A stretch of DNA of 64,000 bases from Amycolatopsis sp. CA-230715 (GTDB lineage Bacteria; Actinomycetota; Actinomycetes; Mycobacteriales; Pseudonocardiaceae). Below are positions 1 through 8,726 of this stretch, piece after piece (position 1 is the stretch's first letter; each line of letters starts with the position of its first letter). The translations under genes were made by a program, and so were the position numbers. The notes beneath the pieces are model-generated. The model was given only the letters and a program-made list of their open reading frames with translations, was not told where the DNA came from and did no database searches. The stretch is from assembly GCF_018736145.1 (NCBI RefSeq), contig NZ_CP059997.1, positions 1,115,501-1,179,500 of the forward strand. The letters run 5' to 3'.

Positions 1-3000
1 GAAATGCCGTCGTCGTGCGGGTTCAGCACGTTGAACGTCCGATATCCGTCCACTATGGACGCACCGAGTGCGGTGACGGCCGCCGCGGTGAAATCGGCGG
101 GCAGCCCGTCGTAGTGCGCGCGCGGCCGCTCGCCGTGCTCGTCGGCGCGGTAGAACGAGCGCGGCGCGATCCCGGTGGCGACGAGGCTCAGCAGCAGGCG
201 CGTGAACATGTCGGGCACGTTCAGCTGACCCGCGTACCGGCTGTGCGCGAGGATCATGTCGGACCGGAACGCCGCGACGGGCAGCCCGCACAGGTCGTGC
301 GCCTCCCGGAGCAGGACCTCTCCCGCCCACTTGCTCGTCGCGTACCCGTTCGCGTAGCTGTCGTCGATCCGGCGCACCGGGGAGGCGGCGCGGATGTCGG
401 CGTCTTCGTCGAGCGACGACGGCGCGCCCTGCCCGCTGCCGACGGCGACCGTCGACAGGTAGGTGACCGGCTTGACCCGCCCGGTGATCGCGAGCCGGAT
501 CAGCTCGGCCGTCCCGGCGACGTTGGGGCCGAACAGCTGCTCGTACGGCAGGACGTGGTTGACCAGGGCGGCCGGGTGCACGATCAGGTCCACCTCGGCG
601 GCCAGCCGGTCCCAGGTCCGGTCGTCGAGGCCGAGGTTCGGCTCGCCGATGTCACCCGCGAGCACCTCCAGCCCGTTTTCGGCGAGGCGCCGGAAGTGCC
701 GGGACAGCTCCGCGTCGCCGGAATCGAAGACGTCGTCGAGCCTCTTCCGCGCCGCGGCGGCGTCGCTGCCCCGGACCACGCAGATCACCTTGCCGCCCAC
801 CGGTTCCAGCCGTTCCAGCCATTCGAGGCACAGGAATCGGCCGAGGTAGCCGTTCGCGCCGGTCAACAGCACGGTGCGGGCTTCCCCGCTCGCGTGCGGG
901 AGCGAGATGGCCCCGGCGAGCGTCTCGGCGTCGATGAACTTGTCCAGCGTCAGGTCGTCCGCCGCCACCTCCGTGGCGCCTTCGCCGTGCACGGAGGCGA
1001 AGTTCGGCCGCGCCGCGCCCGAACCGCGCGCGGCCTCGATGTGCTCCGCCACCCGCCGCAGGTCGTTGGCGGGGCTGATCACCACGCCGACCGGGACGTC
1101 GACCTCGAAGATTTCCTTGAGCAGGTTCGAAAACGAGAGCGCGGACAGGGAATCGCCGCCCAGTTCGGTGAAGTGCGCCCCCGGATCGAATTCCGCGGTC
1201 GACGAACCGAGCACCGCGCGAACGGCCCTGCCGACCGTTTCCAGCACCGGGCGGTCACCACCGGCTTTCCGGAGCGCGCGCAGTTCGTCGGCCTGTCCCG
1301 CGGCCAGTTCCCGGTACAGCTCTTCGAGCCGGTCGCCGTAGCGCTCCTTGAGCCGGGGCCTCAGCAGTTTCCTCGCGTCCGAAAGCAGGCCGTTCTCGGT
1401 GGTGAACGGGTCGGTTTCGATCAGGAAGTCGCGCGGGATCTCGTACGAGTTCAGCTCGGCGCCCTTCGCGATCTCCTGGACCGATTCGCCGATCAGCCGG
1501 TTGAGCGCGTCCTCGGCACCGTCCGCGCGCTCGATCGCCTCCGGCGTCGGCACGACCACCGCGAGCAGGAACGCGCGCTCGCTGCTGCCGTAGACGAAGA
1601 TCTGCCTGATCACCGGGCTGCTGGCGAACACGGCCTCCAGATGCGACACGGCGACGAACTCGCCCTGCGAAAGCTTCAGCACGTTCTTGCGGCGGTCGAC
1701 GTAGACGAGGCGGTCCGGCTCGATCTCGGCCATGATGTCGCCGGTCCGGTAGTACCCGTCTTCGTCGAAGATCTCGGCGGTGACCTCGGGGCGCCGGTAG
1801 TAGCCGGGAATGATGGTCTCGGTCTTCACCAGCAGCTCGCCCCTCGGATGCGGCGAGTCGGTGTGGAAGTAGCCCAGTTCGGGGACGTCGACGAGCTTGT
1901 AGTCGAGCACCGGCGGCCGCAGGACGTGCGTGTCGATCACGACGCCGCCCGCCTCCGTCGAGCCGTACCCGTCGTGCAGCTCGAGGTCCAAACAGGACTC
2001 GACGAAGGCCGCCATCTCGGCCGAAAGCGGTGCGGTGCCACAGGTCGCGCGCACGACGCGGCCACCGAGGAACTCGGTGCGCAGGTCCGCCTTCACCGCC
2101 GCCTCGGCCGCGTCGGGACCGCGGCGGTCCAGTTCGGCGGAGTACCGCTGGAAGAGCATGTCGCACACCCTCGGCACCAGGCTCAGCTCCGTCGGCCGGA
2201 CGAGCGCGATGTCGTCGAACAGGGTCGAGAGGTCGCTGGTCGCCGCGAAGTACCCGGTGCCGCCGCGGGTGAGGCCGTTCAGCAGGGAAAGCCGCCCGGC
2301 GAGATGGCTCATCGGCATGTAGTGGAACCCGATGACCGGCATTTCGGCGGTACCGGGCCACATCCCGCCCCACACCTGGCGGACCAGGCTCTGCGTGTAC
2401 ATGGCGCCCTTGGGCGTGCCGGTGCTGCCCGAGGTGTAGATCAGCAGGGACAGCGGGTCCTCACCCTCGGCTGGGGTCGACAGCGGCGCGGCCGGCAGCG
2501 CGGTGCCGCGCTCGACCACGTCGGCGAGCGAATCGACGACCACCGGGGAGCCCGTGTCCGCGAGCCGCTGCCGCGCCACCTCGACGGTTTCGCGCTCGTC
2601 GTCGACCTCGCCGTGGTGGTCGAAGACGACCAGCCGCCGCAACGACGTGCTCACCAGCGCGATTTCCACCGCGGTGTCGAGCAGTTCCACGCTGGAGGCG
2701 AGGATCCGTGGCTCGGTTTCGGCGACGATCGGTTTCAGATTGCCCGCCGAAGCACCGGACTGCAACGGGACGGAAACCGCGCCGAGGTGTACGCAGGCGA
2801 GGTCGAGGGTGAGGTAGTCGACACTCGTGAAACCCAGTATTCCGACGAATTCGCCGGATTCGAGCGCATATCCCGGATCGTGGTGCCAGGTACCGGCGAC
2901 GGCACCGGCCCGAGCCCACAGCTCGCCGTAGGTGATGGTGCCGAACTCCGGTGTCAGCCGGAGGGAAGTGCGCCCCGTAACGGGATCCACCACTGGTTCT

Positions 3001-3236
3001 CGCACCCGCTCCCCCACGGCGGGACGATCCGCATAGGCCGCCATGACCGTCGCCACCATGCGCGCGAGCCCGGTTTCCTGTTCCGTTACCGCCGCGTTGA
3101 CCGATTCGAGAGGTTTTGCCGCCCGAACCTGCGCGTCGCGCTCGGATAATTCGGCGATGCGCCGGTGCTCGCGATTTTCGGAAATCTCGCCGGTTTTGTT
3201 TTTTCCGCCGATGTCAGGACGCGAACCAGTAGCCAT
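1..3236 (-). CDS. car: Carboxylic acid reductase (A-PCP-R), C-terminus cut by window edge
   Basis: Reduces a carboxylic acid to its aldehyde: an adenylation domain makes the acyl-AMP, a phosphopantetheine arm carries the thioester and an NADPH reductase domain releases the aldehyde. About 1078 codons are present and no stop is reached before base 1; family members are near 1170 residues, so roughly the last 90 are missing. The adenylation core shows the P-loop IYTSGSTGTPKGAM, the carrier site is LGGDSLS with Ser696, and the reductase begins with the nucleotide-binding motif TGANGYLG near residue 790. The ATG at 3236 follows a GGAGGG site seven bases upstream. The nearest upstream gene on the same strand is an ArsR-type regulator 220 bp away, a plausible controller. 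The enzyme needs a phosphopantetheinyl transferase, and none is in this window. Family is certain; the substrate cannot be told. Confidence 0.93.
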   Translation of the reverse strand, partial: MATGSRPDIGGKNKTGEISENREHRRIAELSERDAQVRAAKPLESVNAAVTEQETGLARMVATVMAAYADRPAVGERVREPVVDPVTGRTSLRLTPEFGTITYGELWARAGAVAGTWHHDPGYALESGEFVGILGFTSVDYLTLDLACVHLGAVSVPLQSGASAGNLKPIVAETEPRILASSVELLDTAVEIALVSTSLRRLVVFDHHGEVDDERETVEVARQRLADTGSPVVVDSLADVVERGTALPAAPLSTPAEGEDPLSLLIYTSGSTGTPKGAMYTQSLVRQVWGGMWPGTAEMPVIGFHYMPMSHLAGRLSLLNGLTRGGTGYFAATSDLSTLFDDIALVRPTELSLVPRVCDMLFQRYSAELDRRGPDAAEAAVKADLRTEFLGGRVVRATCGTAPLSAEMAAFVESCLDLELHDGYGSTEAGGVVIDTHVLRPPVLDYKLVDVPELGYFHTDSPHPRGELLVKTETIIPGYYRRPEVTAEIFDEDGYYRTGDIMAEIEPDRLVYVDRRKNVLKLSQGEFVAVSHLEAVFASSPVIRQIFVYGSSERAFLLAVVVPTPEAIERADGAEDALNRLIGESVQEIAKGAELNSYEIPRDFLIETDPFTTENGLLSDARKLLRPRLKERYGDRLEELYRELAAGQADELRALRKAGGDRPVLETVGRAVRAVLGSSTAEFDPGAHFTELGGDSLSALSFSNLLKEIFEVDVPVGVVISPANDLRRVAEHIEAARGSGAARPNFASVHGEGATEVAADDLTLDKFIDAETLAGAISLPHASGEARTVLLTGANGYLGRFLCLEWLERLEPVGGKVICVVRGSDAAAARKRLDDVFDSGDAELSRHFRRLAENGLEVLAGDIGEPNLGLDDRTWDRLAAEVDLIVHPAALVNHVLPYEQLFGPNVAGTAELIRLAITGRVKPVTYLSTVAVGSGQGAPSSLDEDADIRAASPVRRIDDSYANGYATSKWAGEVLLREAHDLCGLPVAAFRSDMILAHSRYAGQLNVPDMFTRLLLSLVATGIAPRSFYRADEHGERPRAHYDGLPADFTAAAVTALGASIVDGYRTFNVLNPHDDGI

Positions 3237-3456
3237 TGTTCAGCCCTCCGTGAGTCACGAAATGCGCGCTCTCGCGCCAGGGAACCTCGATGGGCCCTCC
3301 GGTGAGACGATCGCTTAGATGCTTGTACTAACTAAAGATACCGTCGGTACGTCGGCGCGCACAGTGACGAAGCTGTGAGTTACGCCGCAGTACGCAGTCG
3401 TATCGTCGCTCTCAGTACGCGAGGGTCGGCGAAGGCCGGAATGGTGACCGCCGCGG

Positions 3457-4482
3457 TCACGGGTGCGCGAGGAGTTCCAGGCCGGTGGGCGTGCAGGTGT
3501 GGTAGACGGCCTTCCCGTCGCGGCGCGTGGCGACGAGCCCCGCGTTCCGCAGCACGGTGGCGTGCTCGGACGCCGACGAGGCGCTGACGCTGACTGCCTT
3601 CGCCAGTTCGCCGGTGGTCAACGGCTTCGTGAGCACGGACAGCACCTGCGCGCGGGTCGGGCCGAGCAGATCGGCGAGCGGTTCGCCCGCAGGCACCGCC
3701 TGCCGCTGGGGCAAGGAGACCAGCGCCGGGTAGACCAGCACGGTCGGGCCGTCGGGCTGGGGAGCGACGAGCAGCCGTCCCGTCCAGAACAGCGACGGGA
3801 GCAGCCGGATACCGCGCCCGGCGGGGAAGAGGTCCCGATCGTGCCGGTCGGGGGCCTCCAGCACGGTGCCCCGCCAGCGGACCGACGGGGACAACCCGGC
3901 CAGCAGGTCCTGGATCCCGCGGTGCGCGAGCTGATGGAGCCGCCACGCCCGTTCCGCGTGGAAACCGTTGTGCACCAAGCTCCACGACGGCCGCAGGACG
4001 CTGTCGTAGGCGGCCCGCAGCGCGCCGTCGAGCGCCTGCCAAGCGCGCGGTTCCCCGGCCATCAACGCCCGGAACCACGGGCTCGGCTTCGACGACGACT
4101 CCAGCACCTTCCGCAGTTCGGTGCGGGCGAACGGTTCCGGCGTCGCCATCACCCGGTCGAGCCCGAGCGCCACGTCGGGCACGGGCGGGTCGAGGAACAG
4201 CGGCCCGCACCCGGTGGGCGGGACGACTTCCAGCAACGGCTTGGCGCGCACGGGAAGCGCGGCGAGGGTCCGCTCGCGCCAGCGGTGGAAATCCGGCCGG
4301 GAATCGGCGCCGTGCTGCACCGCCGCCATGGCGAGGCCGAGTTCCATCAGCGGCGCGGGCTCGTCGGCGAAGGTCACGTTCAGCAGGTCCTCCACCGTGA
4401 AATGGACACGTAGCACGACGCTCTCCGTCCCGTCAACGATCACGCGGCTTTCTTCGGGACCACCCGAATAGATTGTGCCCAC
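3457..4482 (-). CDS. ArsR-type winged-helix regulator with DUF5937-like N-terminal region
   Basis: About 341 residues from a GTG at 4482. A second GTG at 4443 gives the more usual family opening (VIVDGTESVVLRVHF) and may be the true start. Residues 1 to about 250 form a long domain like that in actinobacterial DUF5937 proteins. The last 80 hold an ArsR-like winged helix (LTTGELAKAVSVSASSASEH, then VYHTCTPTGLELL). It is a cytoplasmic DNA-binding protein with unknown ligand. I see no metal-binding Cys motif in the helix-turn-helix part. It lies upstream of the carboxylic acid reductase on the same strand, separated by 220 bp with short palindromes such as TACCGTCGGTA, so local control of that gene is plausible but inferred. 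Confidence 0.8.
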   Translation of the reverse strand: MGTIYSGGPEESRVIVDGTESVVLRVHFTVEDLLNVTFADEPAPLMELGLAMAAVQHGADSRPDFHRWRERTLAALPVRAKPLLEVVPPTGCGPLFLDPPVPDVALGLDRVMATPEPFARTELRKVLESSSKPSPWFRALMAGEPRAWQALDGALRAAYDSVLRPSWSLVHNGFHAERAWRLHQLAHRGIQDLLAGLSPSVRWRGTVLEAPDRHDRDLFPAGRGIRLLPSLFWTGRLLVAPQPDGPTVLVYPALVSLPQRQAVPAGEPLADLLGPTRAQVLSVLTKPLTTGELAKAVSVSASSASEHATVLRNAGLVATRRDGKAVYHTCTPTGLELLAHP

Positions 4483-4662
4483 CGCGCTCGCCCGCCCATT
4501 CTGGATCGCGTCGATTTCGTCCGTCCGGGCTGATGCGATACGCGTTCACGAGCGACAGGAGGGGTTCGCTTTGCCCAGAAGAACGGCGATTATCGCCGGT
4601 GCGCGGAACTCGGACATGGGGGCGAACCGGAACGTCGTCAGCGTCGTCGGCTGACCGGTTCG

Positions 4663-4693
4663 GTGTCCGCGCCCGCCCCGCGGGCGCGGACAC
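4663..4693 (-). terminator. Hairpin terminator after dapA-like gene
   Basis: A perfect 13-bp stem (GTGTCCGCGCCCG at 4663-4675 pairing with 4681-4693) closes a five-base loop. It starts 12 bp beyond the stop of the dapA-like gene on the minus strand. It lacks a long T-run, as is common in actinobacteria. The rest of the 4483-4705 gap holds only a probable promoter for the downstream regulator. Confidence 0.75.
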
Positions 4694-4705
4694 ACCGCCG
4701 GTTCT

Positions 4706-5599
4706 TCAGGCGGGCACGGCGATCGCCGCCAGTGCGTCCGCCAGCTGGCGCAGGTGCGAAGCCGACGGCACGACCAGCGGGAGGCGCACGACGGCGTGCG
4801 GGATGATCCCGAGTTCGGCCAGCGCGGCCTTGGTCATCGTGGCCCCTTGCGCGGTGCGCATCACGGCCTCCACCAAGGGAATCAGCGGTTCCTGGATCTT
4901 CTTCGCCGAGCCGAGATCACCGCCGCGGACCGCGCGGATCAGCTCGGCGTTGCGGTCGGCGAAGGCGTTTCCGATGACGCTGACCAGACCGGTGGCGCCG
5001 CAGGCCAGGTAGGGCAGGTTGAGTTCGTCGATGCCGCAGTAGTAGGCCAGCGAAGTGCGGGCCAGCACCGACATCGCCTCGAACAGGTCGCCCTTGGCGT
5101 CCTTGACGGCGTGGATCCGCGGATGCCCGGCGAGTTCGATCAACGTGGACGCGGTCATCTCGACACCGGCGCGCGCCGGGACGTCGTAGAGCATCACCGG
5201 CAGCGCGGTGGCATCGGCCACCGCGGCGCAGTGGGCCACCACCCCGGCCTGGGTCGGCCGGGAGTAGTAGGGGCAGACGAGCAGCAGCGCGTCGGCTCCG
5301 GCGGCCTCGGCGTCGCGCGCCCGGCGGATGCTGGCGGCCGTGTCGTAGGTGCCGACACCGGCGATCACGCGCGCCCGGTCGCCCGTCCTGGCCACCACGG
5401 CGCGGACGAGCCCGGCCGTCTCGGCTTCGGTCAGGGTGGGCGACTCGCCGGTGGTTCCCCCGGCGACGATGCCGTCGCACCCGGTGTCCAGCAGGTGGTC
5501 GACGAGGGCGGCGACGCCGGGCTCGCTGATCGCGCCGCCGGGGTGCATCGGGGTCACCATGGCGACGAGGTTGGTGCCGAAGAGCAGATCCGCGGTCAT
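4706..5599 (-). CDS. dapA: 4-hydroxy-tetrahydrodipicolinate synthase family aldolase
   Basis: A TIM-barrel class I aldolase of 297 residues, the normal family length. DapA condenses pyruvate with aspartate semialdehyde in lysine and diaminopimelate synthesis. GGTTGESPTL (Thr49, Thr50) matches the pyruvate-binding motif, Tyr138 in LYDVP the catalytic tyrosine, and Lys166 in AVKDAKGD the Schiff-base lysine. It is divergent from a LysR-family gene across 74 bp and beside an amino-acid permease, not with other lysine genes. It may therefore be a paralogue with a catabolic or specialised role; related aldolases such as N-acetylneuraminate lyase share the fold, so the exact substrate is open. A strong hairpin ends the transcript. 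Confidence 0.85.
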   Translation of the reverse strand: MTADLLFGTNLVAMVTPMHPGGAISEPGVAALVDHLLDTGCDGIVAGGTTGESPTLTEAETAGLVRAVVARTGDRARVIAGVGTYDTAASIRRARDAEAAGADALLLVCPYYSRPTQAGVVAHCAAVADATALPVMLYDVPARAGVEMTASTLIELAGHPRIHAVKDAKGDLFEAMSVLARTSLAYYCGIDELNLPYLACGATGLVSVIGNAFADRNAELIRAVRGGDLGSAKKIQEPLIPLVEAVMRTAQGATMTKAALAELGIIPHAVVRLPLVVPSASHLRQLADALAAIAVPA

Positions 5600-5673
5600 G
5601 GGTCCGATCCTGTCCCGCCCCGACAGTTGCGGTCCAGCAATGCTTTCTTGCCGGTACTGCGTAATCTTGCTTC

Positions 5674-6621
5674 ATGATCGATATCGGGGCCCTGCGGGCG
5701 CTGCGGTCGGTGGCGGCGCTCGGAACGCTGGCGGGCGCGGCGGGCGAGCTGGGGTTCACGGCCTCGGCGGTCTCGCAGCAGATCAAGCGGCTGGAACGCC
5801 AGCTCGGTGTGCCCGTGCTCGCTCAGGCGGGGCGCGGGGTCGTGCTCACTCCGGCCGGGCAGGCGGTCGTCGCTTCGGCGCCCGAGGTGTTCCAGGCGCT
5901 GGAGCGCTGCGCCGAAGCGGCCCAGTCCGTCGCGGAGGGCGCGCCGCGCGGCGTGCTCCGCGTGGTCGCCTTTTCGACCGGGATCCGCGGGCTGCTCGCC
6001 CCCGCCGTGCGGCGGTTGTCCGCGCAGTGCCCGGAACTGCGCGTGCACATCACCGAGGAGGACCCCGACCAAGCACTGCACAGCGTCGACGCCGGTATCG
6101 CCGACCTCGCGCTCGTCCACGACGCCGACGGGCTGCCCGCCCCGCTGCCGCCGTCGATGACCCAGCGCCACGTGCACACCGACGTCGGCGATCTCGTGCT
6201 GAACCGGACGCATCCGCTCGCCCGGCTCGACCGGCCGCTCACCGGCGCCGACCTCACCGGCAGGACGTGGGTGACCAGCCCGCCCGGCACGGTGTGCCAC
6301 CAGTGGTCGCTGCGGCTGTTCGCCGAACTGCCCGAGGAGCCGGAAGTGCGCCATCTCGTCGACGATTTCGCCACCCAGCTCGCGCTGATCACCGCGGACG
6401 ACGTCATCGCACTGGTCCCCCGCCTCGCGCGGCCGCCCTTGGGGGAAGGACACGTTTCCCGGCCGCTGCGGCGGCAACCGAGGCGCGAGGTGCACGCGGC
6501 GTGGCGGCGCAGCGCGGACGCCAGCCCCGCGATCCGAGTGGTGATCGCGGAGCTGACGCGTCAGTCGTCTTCCGCGCCGCGCAGCTCCCACGAACCGCGA
6601 CGGCGGAGCACGAGCAGGTAA
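5674..6621 (+). CDS. LysR-family transcriptional regulator
   Basis: A 315-residue LysR-type regulator. The N-terminal helix-turn-helix is clear: residues 2-60 include LAGAAGELGFTASAVSQQIKRLE followed by the wing LTPAGQAVV. The remainder is the periplasmic-binding-like effector domain. It is divergent from the dapA-like gene (74-bp shared promoter), the classic layout for a LysR regulator and its target. Its 3' end overlaps the convergent permease gene by 61 bp, so the last 20 codons or so (rich in Ser and Arg) are antisense to the permease C-terminus. The effector may be an amino acid, judged only from neighbours. Confidence 0.88.
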   Translation: MIDIGALRALRSVAALGTLAGAAGELGFTASAVSQQIKRLERQLGVPVLAQAGRGVVLTPAGQAVVASAPEVFQALERCAEAAQSVAEGAPRGVLRVVAFSTGIRGLLAPAVRRLSAQCPELRVHITEEDPDQALHSVDAGIADLALVHDADGLPAPLPPSMTQRHVHTDVGDLVLNRTHPLARLDRPLTGADLTGRTWVTSPPGTVCHQWSLRLFAELPEEPEVRHLVDDFATQLALITADDVIALVPRLARPPLGEGHVSRPLRRQPRREVHAAWRRSADASPAIRVVIAELTRQSSSAPRSSHEPRRRSTSR

Positions 6622-7976
6622 TAGAGGGCGAAGACCACCGCGATCCCGGCGGTGATCACGAGACTGGGTCGCCCGACCTCCGGATCGGTGAAGTTCTGGT
6701 ATGCCACGTAAGCGATCGCCGCGAGCGCGAGCAGCGGGGCCACCGGGAACAGCGGCATCCGGTAGGCGGCGTGCGCGGTCGAACCGTTGCGGCGGCCCAG
6801 CAACACCGAAACGCAGAGCACGGCGTAGATCGCGATCAACGTCGTGGAGGTGACCACGAGCAGGACCTGTTCATCGGCGAAGCAGAACGCGGTCCCGATC
6901 GCCCCGGTCGCCAGTGTCGCGATCCACGGGCTGCCGAACCGCGGGTGGATCGCCGAAACCGCTTTGCTGATCGGTGAAGGCCAGGTGGTGTCGCGGCCGG
7001 TGCTGAAGATCATCCGCGCGGTCACCAAGATGATCGCGAGCACCGCGTTGAAGATCGCGACGGCGACGGCGAGGCTGACGATGTCGTTCACCGTCGAGCC
7101 GGCGCGGTCGGTGATGAAGTGGTCCATCATGTTCGCCGCGCCGAACAGGTCGGGCAGCGACGGCGAGCCCAGCAGCACGGCCGTCACCGGAACGAGTTCG
7201 GCGAGCACGGTGATGCCCAGCGCCCACAGCACGGTCTTGGCCACGCTGCGGTGCGCGTCGTGGGTTTCCTCGCCGAGGTACACCGCCGCGCCATAACCGT
7301 TGTAGGCGAACAACGCCACCGCACTGGCGCCCGCGATCACCCCGAACGAGGCCGCGGCGACCGTGCCGCCCGCGCCGGTGACCGGGTGCACCACCAGATC
7401 GGCCAGCGACCGCTGCGGGTGGATCAGGCCGAGCGCGCTCACCACGCCGAGCGCGATCAGTTCGATGGCCAGGAAGATCCCGGTGACCCAGGCGTTGAGC
7501 TTGATGTCGAACACGGCGAGCACCGTCGCGACGACCACCGTGACGGCGGCGACCGTCGGCGCGTGCAGGCCGGGCAGCAGCACGGACAGGTAGGTGCCCA
7601 CGCCGAGCGCGATCACCGCGATGATCAGCAGCTGGCTGACCAGGAACAGGCCGAGCACCACGAACCCGGGCAGCCTGCCCGACGTGCGGGCCACGATCGC
7701 GTACTCGCCCCCGCTGAGCGGGTAGGCCGAACCGAGTTCGGCGTAGACGAAGGCCATGAAGACACCCACGACGGCGGCGATCACGAACGCGAGGAACGCG
7801 CCGGTACCCGCCTGCGTGATCACGCCGGGGGCGACGATGAACACCGAGGACGCGGGGGTGATGGCGGACAGCGTGATGAACAGGGTGCCGACCAGCTTGA
7901 GGCCGCGGTGCAGGCGGGGGTGCGCGCCGTCCGCACCCGGTGACGGCGTGGGCTGGACCGGCTTGCGATCGACCAT
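6561..7976 (-). CDS. APC-superfamily amino-acid permease
   Basis: A 471-residue inner-membrane transporter with about twelve hydrophobic segments. The early stretch TLFITLSAITPASSVFIVAPG matches the unwound first helix that binds substrate in APC permeases, and SGGEYAIVART the conserved segment near helix 3. The start ATG at 7976 sits just behind an inverted repeat that looks like a repressor site. It faces a TetR gene and its aminopeptidase partner, so uptake of an amino acid that the aminopeptidase releases or that the TetR protein senses is a fair guess. It overlaps the convergent LysR gene by 61 bp. Substrate unknown. Confidence 0.87.
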   Translation of the reverse strand: MVDRKPVQPTPSPGADGAHPRLHRGLKLVGTLFITLSAITPASSVFIVAPGVITQAGTGAFLAFVIAAVVGVFMAFVYAELGSAYPLSGGEYAIVARTSGRLPGFVVLGLFLVSQLLIIAVIALGVGTYLSVLLPGLHAPTVAAVTVVVATVLAVFDIKLNAWVTGIFLAIELIALGVVSALGLIHPQRSLADLVVHPVTGAGGTVAAASFGVIAGASAVALFAYNGYGAAVYLGEETHDAHRSVAKTVLWALGITVLAELVPVTAVLLGSPSLPDLFGAANMMDHFITDRAGSTVNDIVSLAVAVAIFNAVLAIILVTARMIFSTGRDTTWPSPISKAVSAIHPRFGSPWIATLATGAIGTAFCFADEQVLLVVTSTTLIAIYAVLCVSVLLGRRNGSTAHAAYRMPLFPVAPLLALAAIAYVAYQNFTDPEVGRPSLVITAGIAVVFALYYLLVLRRRGSWELRGAEDD

Positions 7977-8001
7977 GGTCGCGCCTCCTCAGCGTCGAGG
8001 A

Positions 8002-8024
8002 TTCTTTGACTGCACATCAAAGAA
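8002..8024. promoter_or_regulatory. Inverted-repeat operator in permease/TetR divergent promoter
   Basis: TTCTTTGA at 8002-8009 is perfectly mirrored by TCAAAGAA at 8017-8024 with a seven-base spacer. The site lies 26 bp upstream of the permease start and about 85 bp upstream of the TetR start. The size and symmetry fit a TetR-type homodimer, the adjacent TetR protein being the obvious candidate. Confidence 0.6.
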
Positions 8025-8108
8025 CCAAGTGTGTCCTACGTCAATACCTGTTGCTGTAACGGACTGGCCTTGTTGCGTTTTCTGATCGTCATGTAGAGAA
8101 TTCGACGC

Positions 8109-8726
8109 ATGGCCAGACCCAGCAGGGCGCGGGAGAAGCGCGCCGATCTCGTGACCGCCGCCCGCGAGGTGGTGGTCCAGCGCGGGGTCGTCGACCTCCG
8201 CCTCCGCGACGTCGCCGAGCGGGCCGGGATGTCGACGGGGTCGGTGCTCTACTACTTCCCCGCGCTCGCCGATCTGCTGCGCGAAGTGCAGCGCGACGCC
8301 GTCGAGCGGTTCTGCGTCCACCGCGAAGAGGCGGCACGGCGCGAGCCCGATCCTCGGCGGCGCCTGCTCGGGATGCTCCAGGCGGGCCTGCCCACCGGGC
8401 GCGACGACGAACTCTGCGTCCTGCTCTACGAACTCGGCGCCTACGCGCGCCGCGATCCCGCTTACGCCGCCGAGCACATCCGCCTGTGCGAACGGCAGGT
8501 CGCGCTGTACGCCTCGATCCTCGAAGCGGGCGCCGCGACCGGGGTGTTCACCTTGACCAGGGACGCCACCACGGTGGCCAGGATGCTCGTGATGCTCGAA
8601 GACGGCATGGGGCTGCACCTCACCCAGGCCGTGCCCACCCTCGACCGGCGGCAGGCCGAGCGGCTGCTGCTGGCCGCCGCGTCGGACGCGACCGGTGTCG
8701 ATCTCGAAGGAGTTACCGGCGGATGA
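8109..8726 (+). CDS. TetR-family transcriptional regulator
   Basis: 205 residues with a typical TetR N-terminal DNA-binding domain: LRDVAERAGMSTGSVLYYF at about 37-55 is helix-turn-helix plus the first contact residues. The C-terminal ligand domain is not assignable. Its stop overlaps the start of the aminopeptidase gene by four bases (ATGA), so the two are almost certainly co-translated. It faces the permease gene across 132 bp holding the TTCTTTGA/TCAAAGAA inverted repeat. A likely role is to repress both directions until an amino-acid or peptide signal appears; that is inference from layout. Confidence 0.88.
   Translation: MARPSRAREKRADLVTAAREVVVQRGVVDLRLRDVAERAGMSTGSVLYYFPALADLLREVQRDAVERFCVHREEAARREPDPRRRLLGMLQAGLPTGRDDELCVLLYELGAYARRDPAYAAEHIRLCERQVALYASILEAGAATGVFTLTRDATTVARMLVMLEDGMGLHLTQAVPTLDRRQAERLLLAAASDATGVDLEGVTGG

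Noticed and set aside
15..3149. A 1044-codon open frame on the plus strand
   Set aside because: It is the antisense shadow of the carboxylic acid reductase; its translation is Arg/Gly/Pro-rich with no domain, while the minus strand gives all CAR motifs.
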